A stretch of 64,000 nucleotides of DNA from CAIWHR01 sp963816925 (GCA_963816925.1 CAWFMY010000001.1:186001-250000); one strand, 5' to 3'; shown: positions 45,313 to 54,752, numbered from the stretch's first letter. The notes: generated by a model from the letters alone, not told the origin. A program made the numbers and translations.

Positions 45313-46068
45313 TCACAGCACCATGTTCGGGTCGCGGTCGGCGACCGTTCCGCCGAGATACGAGAGCCGGACGGCGTCGTCGTTGATCATGTCCGCGGCG
45401 GGACCCTCGAGGTGAATCACGCCGTCCTTGATGACGTAGCCGTATTCGGCCAGGAGCAGCGCCATGCGCACGTTCTGCTCGACCATCAGCAGCGTCATGC
45501 CTTCGCGGCAGATGCGGCCGATCGTCCGGAAGATTTCGAGCACGACCTGCGGCGCGAGCGCGGCGCTGGGCTCGTCCAGCAGCATCATCTTCGGCTCGGA
45601 CATGAGGCCGCGCCCGATGCACAGCATCTGCAGCTGGCCGCCGGAGAGCGTGCCGGTCAGCTGCCGGCGCCGCTCCTTCAGGATCGGGAAATACTCGTAC
45701 GCGCGCTCGAGGCCGCGCGCGCGCGCCGCACGGTCCGGCTTCACGTGCGCGCCGAGAAGCAGGTTCTCCTCGACGGTCATCGCGGGATACGCTTCCTTGC
45801 CCTGCGTGACCTGCACGAGGCCGCGCCGGACGATCCTGTCCGGACGCAGGCCGTCGATGCGCTCGCCGTCGAACACGATCGTGCCGCTCCACGGCTTGAT
45901 GAGCCCCGACAGCGCTTTGAGCATCGTCGACTTGCCGGTGCCGTTGCCGCCCAGCAGGGCGACCATCTGCCCGCGCGCCACGGTGAGCGAGACACCGTTC
46001 AGGATCTGCACGCTCCCGTACCCGCCGACGACGTCGGTCGTGGTCAGCATCGGTTCCGCCGCGGTCAC
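45313..46068 (-). CDS. livF: LIV-type ABC transporter ATP-binding protein LivF, system 1
   Basis: The 251-residue ATPase has Walker A LLGGNGTGKSTMLKALSG, signature GTLSGGQLQMLCIGRGL, Walker B MMLLDEPSAALAP and the switch histidine replaced by Gln in MLLMVEQNVRMAL, as is usual for LivF. It starts at a GTG overlapping the upstream stop (GTGA), with GGGGGAA as ribosome-binding site. It powers the permease pair of system 1. Confidence 0.93.
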   Translation of the reverse strand: MTAAEPMLTTTDVVGGYGSVQILNGVSLTVARGQMVALLGGNGTGKSTMLKALSGLIKPWSGTIVFDGERIDGLRPDRIVRRGLVQVTQGKEAYPAMTVEENLLLGAHVKPDRAARARGLERAYEYFPILKERRRQLTGTLSGGQLQMLCIGRGLMSEPKMMLLDEPSAALAPQVVLEIFRTIGRICREGMTLLMVEQNVRMALLLAEYGYVIKDGVIHLEGPAADMINDDAVRLSYLGGTVADRDPNMVL

Positions 46069-47064
46069 GATTTCCCCCGCTTTCCGGCAGCATCCGGGCT
46101 CGCGGCGGGCGTCGTGTAGCGAGACTCGAGCCCCTTCACGACCGCGATCATCGCGTCGATGGTAGGCGTGGGCACGCCTTTCTCGCGGCCGAGGCGGGAC
46201 ACCGACCCGTGAATCGTGTCGATCTCCGTCTTGCGCCGGAGCGCGACATCGGCCGCCATCGAGGATTTGCTGGCGCCCGTGCCGCCCCCGCCGACGGTCG
46301 TGAGCTTGTCGAAGATCGCGCGTTTTTCCTCGTCGCCGAGCGGGATGCCGCAGGCGCGCGCGACCGCGGCGGTTTCGTCGAGCGCGCGCAGGATCACCGT
46401 GCGCAATTCCGGAATGGCCACCATCTCGGCCGATGTCATGTCGGTCGCCGCCGACACGGCGCCGAGCGCGACGTTGCCGAGGAGCTTTTGCCATTTCTCC
46501 TTCTTGATGCCGGCGCTCGCGAACGTCGGCAGCCGGTGCCGCGTGAACGCATCGGCAATGGCGACCGCGCGCTCGGAGAGACCGCCCTCGAATTCGCCGA
46601 TGTAGCTCGGCAGGTCGCCGAAATTGCGGACCACGCCCGCCTCGACGACGACCGCGCCCTGCGCGGTCAACCCGCCCAGCACATGCTCCGCGCCGAGGAT
46701 GCGGCCGAGCGTCTCCTCGTTGCCGAGGCCGTTCTGGAACGATATGACGGCGGTGGTTGCGCCGACGGCGTGCTGCACCGAGCGCGCCGCCGCCTCGTTG
46801 GCGAAGGCCTTGCACTGGAAAAGGATGACGTCCGCCGCGCTCACCGCTCGCGGATCGAGCGTCGCGGCGACGCGCACCGTCCGGTCGCCACCGTGTCCGA
46901 CGATCCTGCAGGCCGCGGCGACTGATCGCCTCGACGTGCTCCTTCCAGATGTCGATCAGCGTGACGTCGAGGCCGCCCTCGGCAAGCAGCCCGCCGAAGA
47001 GGCTGCCCATCGCGCCGCCGCCCACGATCACCGTTTTCGGTTTGTCGAAACCCATGGCGGTCAC
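46065..47064 (-). CDS. Ketopantoate reductase-like dehydrogenase inside the transporter operon (one frameshift)
   Basis: It starts at a GTG overlapping the livG stop (GTGA) with GAGG five bases upstream; the ATG at 47055 is the alternative. VIVGGGAMGSLFGGLLAEGG is the NADPH motif. A slip near 46912 leads to VRVAATLD, ILFQCKAFANEAAARSVQ, SFQNGLGNEETL and AGIKKEKWQKLLGNVALGAV (catalytic Lys region). Restored length is about 332 residues. Sandwiched between livG and livF, it is translationally coupled to both, so its product is likely tied to the imported substrate. It is a paralogue of the gene at 40220. Confidence 0.85.
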
Positions 47065-47861
47065 GCCGACCTCAGGTACGCGCGCACTTCGGCGTCGTCC
47101 ATTTCCTTGCCGAGATAGGCCTCGATCACGCGGTGGTCGTCCTTGATCGAAGCGGGCGGGCCTTCGGCGATCTTCTCGCCATGCTCCAGGACGGACACGA
47201 TGTTGCAGGTGTCCATCACGACCTTGAGGATGTGCTCGATGATGATCAGCGTGAGGCCGAAACGCTGCTTCAGCGCCAGCACGGTCTCGAGCAGCTTGTC
47301 GACGTTGACCGGGGAGAGGCCGGCGGCGGGCTCGTCCAGCATCAGGAGCTTCGGCCGCATCGCCATCGCGCGGCCGAGCGCGAGGAGGCGCCGCTGCCCG
47401 CCCGACATCTGGCCCGCGGGCATTTCGGCATAGTCGGCGAGCCCGATGAACGACAGCAGGTCCAGCATCTCGGCCCGCACCCGGCGCTCCTCCTGCCACA
47501 CCCGGGGCCTGCCCACGATCGCCGACACGGTGCCATAGTGCGTGTGGCAGTGGTGCCCGACCAGCAGGTTCTCGAGCACGGTCATCTGCGAAAAGATCCG
47601 CAGCATCTGGAACGTGCGTGCCACCCCGCGATTCGCGATTTCGTGCGGCTGCAGGCTCGTGACGTCCTCGCCGTCGAAGAACATCGTGCCGCCGGGCTCG
47701 GGGGCATAGACGCCCGAGATCAGGTTGAACAGCGTGCTCTTGCCGGAGCCGTTCGGCCCGATGATGCCGCGGATCTCGCCTGCCTCGAGCGAGAGATCGA
47801 CGTTCGACACGGCGACGAGGCCGCCGAATCGCTTCGAAAAGCCGGTGACCTCAAGCAGCAT
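47061..47861 (-). CDS. livG: LIV-type ABC transporter ATP-binding protein LivG, system 1
   Basis: The 266-residue ATPase has FGGLVAVSNVDLSLEAGEI, Walker A IIGPNGSGKSTLFNLISG, signature GQMSGGQRRLLALGRAM, Walker B LLMLDEPAAGLSP and switch His in TLIIIEHILKVV, the LivG pattern. Its start overlaps livM by 11 bases. It couples ATP hydrolysis to system 1 uptake. Confidence 0.94.
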   Translation of the reverse strand: MLLEVTGFSKRFGGLVAVSNVDLSLEAGEIRGIIGPNGSGKSTLFNLISGVYAPEPGGTMFFDGEDVTSLQPHEIANRGVARTFQMLRIFSQMTVLENLLVGHHCHTHYGTVSAIVGRPRVWQEERRVRAEMLDLLSFIGLADYAEMPAGQMSGGQRRLLALGRAMAMRPKLLMLDEPAAGLSPVNVDKLLETVLALKQRFGLTLIIIEHILKVVMDTCNIVSVLEHGEKIAEGPPASIKDDHRVIEAYLGKEMDDAEVRAYLRSA

Positions 47862-48882
47862 TCTGTTTCGCCTTCCTGATCGCCACGAAACGGCGCGTGA
47901 CGAAGTACCGGTCGATCAGGCCGCCGATTCCGGTGGGCATGAACATCACGGTGAGCACGATCACGAAGCCGAAGACCAGCAGCTGGTATTCGTGGTAATC
48001 GCGCGTGAGGTCGTAGATGATCGTCACGATGATCGCGCCGACGATGCCGCCCCAGACGTGGCCGATGCCCCCCAGCACGACCATCAGCAGCACGGTCACC
48101 ATTTCCACGAGCGTGTAGTTGTTGGGATGAATGAAGCCCGGCGTCATGTGCGCGGCGAGGCTGCCCGCGGCGCCCGCGTACAGCGCGCTGATGATGAAGG
48201 CCAGCAGCTTGTACTTGCGCACGTTGATGCCGGCGGCCGCGGCCGCCAACGGGTCCTCGCGCAATGCCTTGAACGCGCGCCCGATGTTCGAGCGCAGCAT
48301 GCAAAACGAGAAGTAGACGGCCGCCAGCGCCAGCGGCATGACGACGTAGTAATAGCGGACGTGCGTGTTGAGGGGAAATCCGAAGAGGTTCGGCGGCGGA
48401 ATGTCGCTGTAGCCGACCGACGCGCCGAGATAGTCGGTGGCGGAGATGAAGATGCGCACCGATTCGGCGAGGCCGAGCGTCGCCAGCGCGAGGTAGGCGC
48501 CTTCGAGGCGGAACGACGGGATGCCCACGAGGGCGCCGGCGAAGGCGGTGACCAGCATCGCGCCAGGAAGCGCGACCCAGAACGGCATGCCGAATTTCGT
48601 CGCCAGCACCGCGGACGTATACGCGCCGATGGCCATCAACGCGATGTGGCCCACCGTGACCTGTCCGGCGAATCCCTTGACGACGTTGAGGCCGACCGCG
48701 AGGATGATGTTGATCAGGATCAGGTCGAGGAGATAGTGCTGATAGCTGTTGACCGCGATGAGCGGCAGCGGGACCAGCACGGCAAGCCCGACGAGCCACG
48801 GCGCAACATGCCGCACCGGCGTGAGCCGCATCGTAGCGCCGTCGGTGACGGGCGCGATCTCGTCGGTCGCGTTGTCGGTCAT
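47851..48882 (-). CDS. livM: LIV-type ABC transporter permease LivM, system 1
   Basis: The 343-residue membrane protein has the LivM pattern: LNVVKGFAGQVTVGHIALMAIGA (quoted in part: GFAGQVTVGHIALMAIGA), SFRLEGAYLALATLGLAE, RSNIGRAFKALREDPLAAAA and the EAA-like VLGGIGHVWGGIVGAI. About ten helices are visible. The start MTDNATDEIAP at 48882 leaves 127 bases to livK, a GC-rich spacer with a hairpin. Confidence 0.93.
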   Translation of the reverse strand: MTDNATDEIAPVTDGATMRLTPVRHVAPWLVGLAVLVPLPLIAVNSYQHYLLDLILINIILAVGLNVVKGFAGQVTVGHIALMAIGAYTSAVLATKFGMPFWVALPGAMLVTAFAGALVGIPSFRLEGAYLALATLGLAESVRIFISATDYLGASVGYSDIPPPNLFGFPLNTHVRYYYVVMPLALAAVYFSFCMLRSNIGRAFKALREDPLAAAAAGINVRKYKLLAFIISALYAGAAGSLAAHMTPGFIHPNNYTLVEMVTVLLMVVLGGIGHVWGGIVGAIIVTIIYDLTRDYHEYQLLVFGFVIVLTVMFMPTGIGGLIDRYFVTRRFVAIRKAKQNAA

Positions 48883-48950
48883 GCGTGGCTTTCGAGGGAC
48901 CCGTCGGAATCGCGTGGCGGAGGCGAGGCGGGACCCGCCGGCCCGGCGCG

Positions 48951-48977
48951 GGCGGCGGCATCGCTCCCGCCGCCGCC
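48951..48977. other. GC-rich hairpin between livK and livM of system 1
   Basis: GGCGGCGG (48951-48958) can pair with CCGCCGCC (48970-48977), an 8-bp all-GC stem with an 11-base loop, in the 127-base gap between the binding-protein gene and the permease gene. There is no U-run. Such structures after livK-type genes can stabilise the upstream message so that the binding protein outnumbers the permease. That role is inference. Confidence 0.3.
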
Positions 48978-49009
48978 TCGCGCGGATTCCCGCGTCTCGC
49001 GCGCCCGGC

Positions 49010-50233
49010 TTACTTCGCCAGGCCGAAGTCCTTGTCGAAGGACACGCGGGCGAGGACCTTGGTCTGGAAGTTCTCGCCGCCCTTCGTGTACTGCACGAGG
49101 ACCGCCGTCCGGTTGCCGTCCCGGCACTGCGGCGTCGGCGCGGCGCAGAACTCGATCGGGCCCGCCGCAAGGCCTTCGTACTTGATCGTCGCCAGCGCGT
49201 CGCGGATCGCGCGCCGGTCTTCGGCCAGCGAGGCATCCGTCAGCTTGAGGTTGGCCTTGGCAAGCGCCATCTTGACGATCTGCGCGGCGTCCCAGGCTTG
49301 CGAGAAATCGTGATCGGGGCACGCGAACTTGTACTTCTGGTTCACCATGGCCACGAACTGCTTCGCGATCGGCCGCTCGTCGCTGCAATTGAAGGCCTGG
49401 GTGAACGTCGTTCCGACCGCCGCGTCACCCGCGAGCTTCGGATAGGTGACGTTGCCCGCGGACGACGCGGCGACGCGCCAGACGCCCTTGGGGATGCCGA
49501 CCTCGAAGGACTGCTGGGCCTGGCGCGCCAGCGCGTCGGCCTGCCCCGCGATGGCGAGGATCTCCGGATTGAGCGCCTTGATCCGCAGCAGGTGCGAGCG
49601 GAAGTCGAGATCGGTCTCCTGCATCTGCGCTTCGTAGACCGGCTCCACGTTGTAGGTCTTCTTCATGTACTCCTGGAGCTGCTTGGTGAACGCGATGCCC
49701 GCGCCATCGGTCGTGTACAGGTACGCGATCTTCTTGCCGACGTTCTCGCCCAGGTACTTGCCGTAGACGCCCGCGTAGAAGCGCTCCGACACCGACACGC
49801 GGAAGACCCACTCGTTGCCCTTCTGCGTGATGGACGAATTGGTCGACTGCGGCACGATCTGCGGAACCTGCTCCTTCGCGGTCACGTCGGCGATCGGCAT
49901 CGAGACGGAGCTGCAGGTCGAGCCCACGATCAGGTGCACCTTGTTCTGGCTGATGAAGCGGTTGACGTTGGCGATGCCCTTGTCGGGCTTGCACTCGTCG
50001 TCGAGCAGGATGACCTCGACCTTCGCGCCGTTGATGCCGCCCTTGGCATTGACCGCCTCGATCTCCGTCTTGGCGATGTCCCCGTACGCCATCCCGGATT
50101 CGACCATCATGCGCAGCGTGATGCCGACGCGGATCGTCTTCTCCTGGGCCGCGGCGGGACCGGCGAGCACGGACATGCCGAGCAGGGCCGCGCAACCGGC
50201 GACGAATGCTGCCTTGAAAAGCTTGGAATTCAT
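49010..50233 (-). CDS. LIV-type periplasmic substrate-binding protein, system 1
   Basis: The 407-residue protein has a signal peptide (AAFVAGCAALLGMSVLAGPAAAQ). A type I periplasmic-binding fold follows: IRVGITLRMMVESGMAYGD, VILLDDECKPDKGIANVNRF, LIVGSTCSSVSMPIADV and FRVSVSERFYAGVYGKYLG. It has several cysteines (about eight) that could form disulfides. GGAGGAGTC precedes the ATG. It is the first gene of the 8-gene operon, about 200 bases downstream of conserved promoter A. The ligand is not readable; the neighbours suggest a ring compound or acid. Confidence 0.9.
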   Translation of the reverse strand: MNSKLFKAAFVAGCAALLGMSVLAGPAAAQEKTIRVGITLRMMVESGMAYGDIAKTEIEAVNAKGGINGAKVEVILLDDECKPDKGIANVNRFISQNKVHLIVGSTCSSVSMPIADVTAKEQVPQIVPQSTNSSITQKGNEWVFRVSVSERFYAGVYGKYLGENVGKKIAYLYTTDGAGIAFTKQLQEYMKKTYNVEPVYEAQMQETDLDFRSHLLRIKALNPEILAIAGQADALARQAQQSFEVGIPKGVWRVAASSAGNVTYPKLAGDAAVGTTFTQAFNCSDERPIAKQFVAMVNQKYKFACPDHDFSQAWDAAQIVKMALAKANLKLTDASLAEDRRAIRDALATIKYEGLAAGPIEFCAAPTPQCRDGNRTAVLVQYTKGGENFQTKVLARVSFDKDFGLAK

Positions 50234-50430
50234 TTTTCGACTCCTCCAGTCGTTACGCCATCGAAACCGGGCTCGCCCCAACCCTTTATCGGGGAACAAG
50301 GCGGCCACGCGCAGCGCCCGGGGGCGCCCCCAACGAAACTCTCGATGCTCCTCCTGCGTCGGGCATTCTTCTTGTGGGTGCTAAAGACCAGCCAACGCGC
50401 ATCCGGGCCGATCGATGCCGACTTTCGCCG

Positions 50431-50501
50431 ACGATAGCCTTGTCGCGCACTATTGTCCATGCAATGATGCCAATACCTCGTATTTCGATTATCAATGATG
50501 G
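50431..50501 (-). promoter_or_regulatory. LysR-type promoter/operator A between livK and lysR
   Basis: Read leftwards, -35 TGGACA (complement of 50454-50459), a 17-base spacer and -10 TATCGT (complement of 50431-50436) face livK. Upstream lie GCAATG at 50461 and a more diverged array (CCAATA-N5-TATTTC, then TCAATG). The layout aligns base for base with sites at 42312 and 57005. Its outer end contains the ATG codons that begin lysR (50495, 50498), so a bound regulator would cover its own start. The livK leader would be about 190 bases. Confidence 0.75.
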
Positions 50502-51436
50502 AACCCGAGCTCGGATCGGTCCCCCGCGACGCCCGGATGCTCGTCCTGTTCGACGAGATCTATCGCACCCAGAGCATGACCCGCGCGGCCGAGCGCCTCG
50601 ACTTGAGCCAGCCGACGGCCAGCATCTGGCTCTCGAAACTGCGCCGCGAATGGCACGATCCGCTGTTCGTGCGGACATCGGCCGGCATGCAGCCGACGCC
50701 GCGCGCCGACGCGCTCATCGGCCCTGCCCGCGAGGCGCTGGCGCTGCTGCGGCGGCTTTCCGCGAGCCTGCCGGGTTTCGACCCGGCCGCGACCCACCGC
50801 AATTTCCGCATCTGCATGACGGATGCGAGCCACATCACGCTGCTCCCCCGGCTGCTTGCGCATGTGCGTGGGATCGGTCCCGACGTCCGGCTCGACGTCG
50901 TGCCGATTTCCGCCGCCACGGGCCACGTCCTCGAAACGGGAGAAGCCGACCTTGCGCTCGGCTACATTCCCGGCCTCGAGGCGGGGTTTCACGAGCAGCG
51001 GCTCTACGCCCAGGATTTCATCTGCCTCGTCAATGCGAAGCATCCGCGCATCAAGGACGCATTCACGCCGCGCCAGTACAAGGAGGAAGGGCACATCGGG
51101 ATCCTGTCCTCCACCAGCTATCCGATGCTGCAAAGCTCGTTCAAGCGGCACGGCATCGAGCGGCGCGTGCAGCTCGAGCTGCCCGGCTTTCTCGGGGTTG
51201 CCGCCATCGTTTCCGCCACCGACCTCATCGCCACCGTCCCGCGAACCATCGGCGAAACGCTGGCGCAGATGGGGACGATCAAGGTGCTCCCCTGTCCGCT
51301 CAGGATCCCGACGTTCATGGTCAAGCAGTATTGGCATGCGCGCTACCATCACGACCCCGGCGTCCGCTGGCTGCGCGGCGTATGCGCGCAGCTGTTCGCG
51401 CGCACGGAGCCCCCCAGGGCAAGACCGCACGCATAG
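50495..51436 (+). CDS. LysR-family transcriptional regulator of the catabolic island
   Basis: The 313-residue protein has an N-terminal winged helix-turn-helix (LFDEIYRTQSMTRAAERLDL, SQPTASIWLSKLRREWHDPL, FVRTSAGMQPTP) and a type II periplasmic-binding effector domain (FRICMTDASHITLLPRLL, LETGEADLALGYIPGLEAGF, DFICLVNAKHP). It resembles the regulators of aromatic catabolism and LIV clusters. It is divergent from the livK operon and convergent with an MFS gene. Three matching LysR-type operators, one over its own start, make it the likely regulator of the island. Confidence 0.92.
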   Translation: MMEPELGSVPRDARMLVLFDEIYRTQSMTRAAERLDLSQPTASIWLSKLRREWHDPLFVRTSAGMQPTPRADALIGPAREALALLRRLSASLPGFDPAATHRNFRICMTDASHITLLPRLLAHVRGIGPDVRLDVVPISAATGHVLETGEADLALGYIPGLEAGFHEQRLYAQDFICLVNAKHPRIKDAFTPRQYKEEGHIGILSSTSYPMLQSSFKRHGIERRVQLELPGFLGVAAIVSATDLIATVPRTIGETLAQMGTIKVLPCPLRIPTFMVKQYWHARYHHDPGVRWLRGVCAQLFARTEPPRARPHA

Positions 51437-51457
51437 AGGCCGGGTCGTCGTCACCGC

Positions 51458-52876
51458 TCACGGCCGCCGCGAAAGCTCGGCGCCGGCGTTGGGCGGAAGC
51501 CGCAGCATCCAGATGACGGCCAGCGCCATCAATCCTCCCGCCGCGAACAGCGCGTGCTGGAAGTCGGGAAGCGCGAGCTGCGCGCCTCCCCGCGTTGCCT
51601 GGAAAGCGCCGAGTGCGACCGCCGCGAGCGCGACGCCCAGCGCGCCCGCGGTCTGCTGCGCCATGGACGCGAGCGTCGTCGCGCCGGGCCGCAGCTCGCC
51701 CGGAACGTCGGCAAACGCGAGCGTGGCGGTGCACGTGAAGTTCATCGACCGCGTCAGGCCGGCGACGAACAGCACGACGTAGATCGCGGCAACGGGCGCC
51801 GACGGCGACAGCCATCCGCACGCGACGAGCGCCAACGTGCACAGCATGCCGTTGACCGTCAGCACGTTGCGGAAACCGTAGCGGCGCAGTATCGGCGTCG
51901 TCGCGCTCTTCATCGCGAGATTGCCGGCCATGTAGACGAGCAGCATCATGCCGGCTTCGAAGGCGGTCGCGCCAAAACCGATCTGGAACATGAGGGGCAG
52001 CAGGAAGGGCGTCATGTTGATGGCGATCCGCGCCAGCAACCCGGCGCTGATCGTGCTGAGCGCGAAGGTCGGCACGCGAACGGCCGACAGGTCGAGCATC
52101 GGTGACGGATGGGAAAGCGCGTGGCGCACGGCGGCAAATCCCGCCGCGATTCCGATCAGGATGTAGACGCCTCCCGCCATCTCGCTGCCGGCGCGCGCGG
52201 CGACTTGCGCCAGGCCATGTATCAGCGTGGCCAACGCAACGGCCGTCAGGGCGAACCCTCGGGCGTCGAACCGCGCAGGCGTTTCCTTTTGATGCTTCGG
52301 AACGAACCGCAGCACGAGCAGCACGCCGATAATTCCGAGCGGCACGTTGATGAGGAAGATCCAGCGCCACGATGCATAAGTGGTGATGAAGCCGCCGAGC
52401 GGCGGCCCGATGACGGGCGCAATGAGCGCCGGCCAGACGATGAGTGCGATCGCGTCGATGATCCGGTGCTTGGGCGCCTCGCGCAGCACGACGAGACGCC
52501 CCACGGGCGACATGAACGCCGCGGCTGCGCCCTGGAGGAGGCGCGCGCCGAGCAGCGCGTAAAGATTGGGACTCAATCCGCAAAGCAGCGACGCGAGCGT
52601 GAACGTGCCAACCGCGGCGGCGAAGAGATTGCGCCCGCCGAAGCGGGCGCTCGCCCACCCCGCGGCCGGAACGAACACGGCCATCGCCACGAGGTAAACG
52701 GTGATGCTGGAAGTAAGCCGGAGTGTGGGCTCGCCCAGGCTCTGCGCGATGGCCGGCAGCGCCGTCGCGACGATGGTGCTGTCCAGCATCTCCATGAAAA
52801 ACGCCGCGGCCACGATGAGCGGCACGCGGCGCGAAAACGTGGCCGCTCCTTCGTCGACGGTGGCGCGTGGGAGCAA
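51458..52876 (-). CDS. MFS transporter of the DHA2 (14-span) drug-efflux type
   Basis: The 472-residue protein has FFMEMLDSTIVATALPAIAQ (the DHA2 motif D1), PAAGWASARFGGRNLFAAAV, LLGARLLQGAAAAFMSPVGR and GPPLGGFITTYASWRWIFLI (motif C). Length fits 14 helices. The start is a TTG at 52876, 24 bases after the dehydrogenase stop; no ATG is available before the first helix, so the start is uncertain. It may export a pathway intermediate or toxic aromatic. Confidence 0.85.
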   Translation of the reverse strand: MLPRATVDEGAATFSRRVPLIVAAAFFMEMLDSTIVATALPAIAQSLGEPTLRLTSSITVYLVAMAVFVPAAGWASARFGGRNLFAAAVGTFTLASLLCGLSPNLYALLGARLLQGAAAAFMSPVGRLVVLREAPKHRIIDAIALIVWPALIAPVIGPPLGGFITTYASWRWIFLINVPLGIIGVLLVLRFVPKHQKETPARFDARGFALTAVALATLIHGLAQVAARAGSEMAGGVYILIGIAAGFAAVRHALSHPSPMLDLSAVRVPTFALSTISAGLLARIAINMTPFLLPLMFQIGFGATAFEAGMMLLVYMAGNLAMKSATTPILRRYGFRNVLTVNGMLCTLALVACGWLSPSAPVAAIYVVLFVAGLTRSMNFTCTATLAFADVPGELRPGATTLASMAQQTAGALGVALAAVALGAFQATRGGAQLALPDFQHALFAAGGLMALAVIWMLRLPPNAGAELSRRP

Positions 52877-52900
52877 AGCGGGAACCGTCGACGCGACGGG

Positions 52901-53923
52901 TCAGCCAGGAATCTTCTGCCAGCGATCGGACTTCGCCGATTCGAACAGCGCCTCGATGATGCGCAGCGTCAGCAGCGAATCCTCGATCGGCCAGCTCGGC
53001 ACCGATTCCCCGCGCACGAGCCGGGAAAAGCGCTCGACCTGCAGCGTGTACTGATTGACCGGCGCGAAGTCGAACGTCTGCGTGGGGAAACTGCCGTGGC
53101 TCGTGTGGTCGCCGACGAAGAGGTGACATACCGTCGGCCGCGGATGCGCATACGGAAAATCGCAACGCAGCCAGCCATTGCTGCCGAGCACCGAGAACTG
53201 CTGGTGCGTCGCCCACGCGGACGGTCCGCCCTGTGTTGCCACGGTGAATGTCGCGTGGCGGTCTCCGTAGTCCAACAGCGCGGTCGACAGTCGATCAATC
53301 TTGAACACGGGATCGCGGTCGAGCGCGGCGATCACGCGCAACGGAGCCCGCTTGAAGATCGCACTGCAGGCGCTGATCGTGTACGAGCCAAGGTCGTAGA
53401 GCCCGCCGCCGCCCTGGTCCGGATTGTTGCGGATGTCCTTCGGGTCGAGGAATTGCTTGGCGAGCGTGCACTGGACGGCGCGGGGCGTGCCGATCGCGCC
53501 GGCGGCGATCAATTCCGCGATGCGCGTCCATTGCGGATGGTTGCGATAGGAGAACGCCTCCTCGATATGCCGTCCGCTGCGCTCGCGCGCCGCCTGCAGC
53601 GTGACGACTTCGGCGGCAGTGAGGCAAAGCGGCTTTTCGCACAGCACGTGCTTGCCGGCTTCAAGCGCCTTGACCGACCACTCGACGTGCAGATGGTTGG
53701 GCACGGGGATGTAGAGCGCTTCGATTTCCGGATCATGGATCAGCTCGTCATAGGCGCCGACATGCCGCGGCACGCCGAACTCGTGCGCGACGGCTTTGGC
53801 CTTGGCCGCATCGCGCGACGCGATCGCGACCAGCCGCGCGCCCGTCGCACCTTTCATCGCCGGAATGAAGCGCGACGTGGCGATCGCCGCCGCGCCGAGC
53901 ACTCCCCACCGAACCGGTTCCAT
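52901..53923 (-). CDS. Gfo/Idh/MocA-family dehydrogenase
   Basis: The intact 340-residue protein has WGVLGAAAIATSRFIPAMKG, ALYIPVPNHLHVEWSVKALE, HVLCEKPLCLTAAEVV, EEAFSYRNHPQW and GGGGLYDLGSYTISACSAIF. This pattern (YRxHPQ, GGGxLxDLGxY) is that of the glucose-fructose/xylose/dihydrodiol dehydrogenase branch. It stands 12 bases after the enoyl-CoA hydratase gene in the operon below promoter C. Confidence 0.87.
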   Translation of the reverse strand: MEPVRWGVLGAAAIATSRFIPAMKGATGARLVAIASRDAAKAKAVAHEFGVPRHVGAYDELIHDPEIEALYIPVPNHLHVEWSVKALEAGKHVLCEKPLCLTAAEVVTLQAARERSGRHIEEAFSYRNHPQWTRIAELIAAGAIGTPRAVQCTLAKQFLDPKDIRNNPDQGGGGLYDLGSYTISACSAIFKRAPLRVIAALDRDPVFKIDRLSTALLDYGDRHATFTVATQGGPSAWATHQQFSVLGSNGWLRCDFPYAHPRPTVCHLFVGDHTSHGSFPTQTFDFAPVNQYTLQVERFSRLVRGESVPSWPIEDSLLTLRIIEALFESAKSDRWQKIPG

Positions 53924-53935
53924 GTCGCGACCCTT

Positions 53936-54745
53936 TCAGCGCGCGAGCCACCGCGGCTTGCGCTTCTCCGCAAACGCCCGCGGACCTTCCTTCGCATCCT
54001 CGCTCGCCAGCATGCGTTCGGCCGCGGGATATTGCTTCAGCATCGCGGCTTCGAGGCCGGGCTCCGCGAGGCTTTGGAGCATCACCTGCTTCGACGCCTC
54101 CAGCGCAAGCGGCGCGCAGGCGAGAACGTCGCGAGCCAGCGTCGTTGCGCGCTCGAGCGCCGTGCCGCGCGGGACGACCTCGTTGACGAGGCTCAGCCGA
54201 TGCGCCTCGGAAGCGGAAATCCGCTTGCCCGTCAGCACGAGTCCCATCGCGTCCTTCATCGGCATCTGCCGGGCGAGGCGCTGCAACGCGCCGCCCCCCA
54301 GCGCCGCCAGGCCGACGAGCGGCTCGGGCAATCCGAACTCCGCGTGCTCCGCCGCGACGGCGAGGTCGCACGCTGCAAGTATCTCGACGCCGCCGCCGAG
54401 GCACAAGCCGTTCACCGCCGCGATCACCGGCTTCCACAGGTCGAAGCGCTTCGTGATGCCGGCGAAGCCACCGCGGGGATACTCGTAGTTTCCGGTCTGC
54501 GCGAGCGACTTCAAGTCGGTGCCGACGCAGAAGGCGCGATCGCCGATCCCCGTGATGATCGCGACACGCAGATCCGGATCGGAGGCGTACTGGTCGAAGG
54601 TTCGGGAAAGCTCGACATGCGCGTCGAGATGCAGCGAATTCAGGACCTCGGGCCGGTCGATCGTGATCGTGAGGATGCCGCCGTCGCGCTCCACGCGGAT
54701 GTACCGGAAGGCCTCATTCATCGGAGTGGCGTCGGCTGGGGGCAT
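53936..54745 (-). CDS. Enoyl-CoA hydratase/isomerase family protein
   Basis: The crotonase-fold protein of 269 residues has LTITIDRPEVLNSLHLDAHV, VAIITGIGDRAFCVGTDLKS (oxyanion hole), AVNGLCLGGGVEILAACDLA and FGLPEPLVGLAALGGGALQR. A Glu in LPEPL is a candidate catalytic residue. I used the ATG at 54745, seven bases after the preceding stop; MNEAFRY at 54716 is an alternative. It would hydrate or isomerise an enoyl-CoA made from the island's substrate. Confidence 0.87.
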   Translation of the reverse strand: MPPADATPMNEAFRYIRVERDGGILTITIDRPEVLNSLHLDAHVELSRTFDQYASDPDLRVAIITGIGDRAFCVGTDLKSLAQTGNYEYPRGGFAGITKRFDLWKPVIAAVNGLCLGGGVEILAACDLAVAAEHAEFGLPEPLVGLAALGGGALQRLARQMPMKDAMGLVLTGKRISASEAHRLSLVNEVVPRGTALERATTLARDVLACAPLALEASKQVMLQSLAEPGLEAAMLKQYPAAERMLASEDAKEGPRAFAEKRKPRWLAR

Positions 54746-54752
54746 GGGCAAC

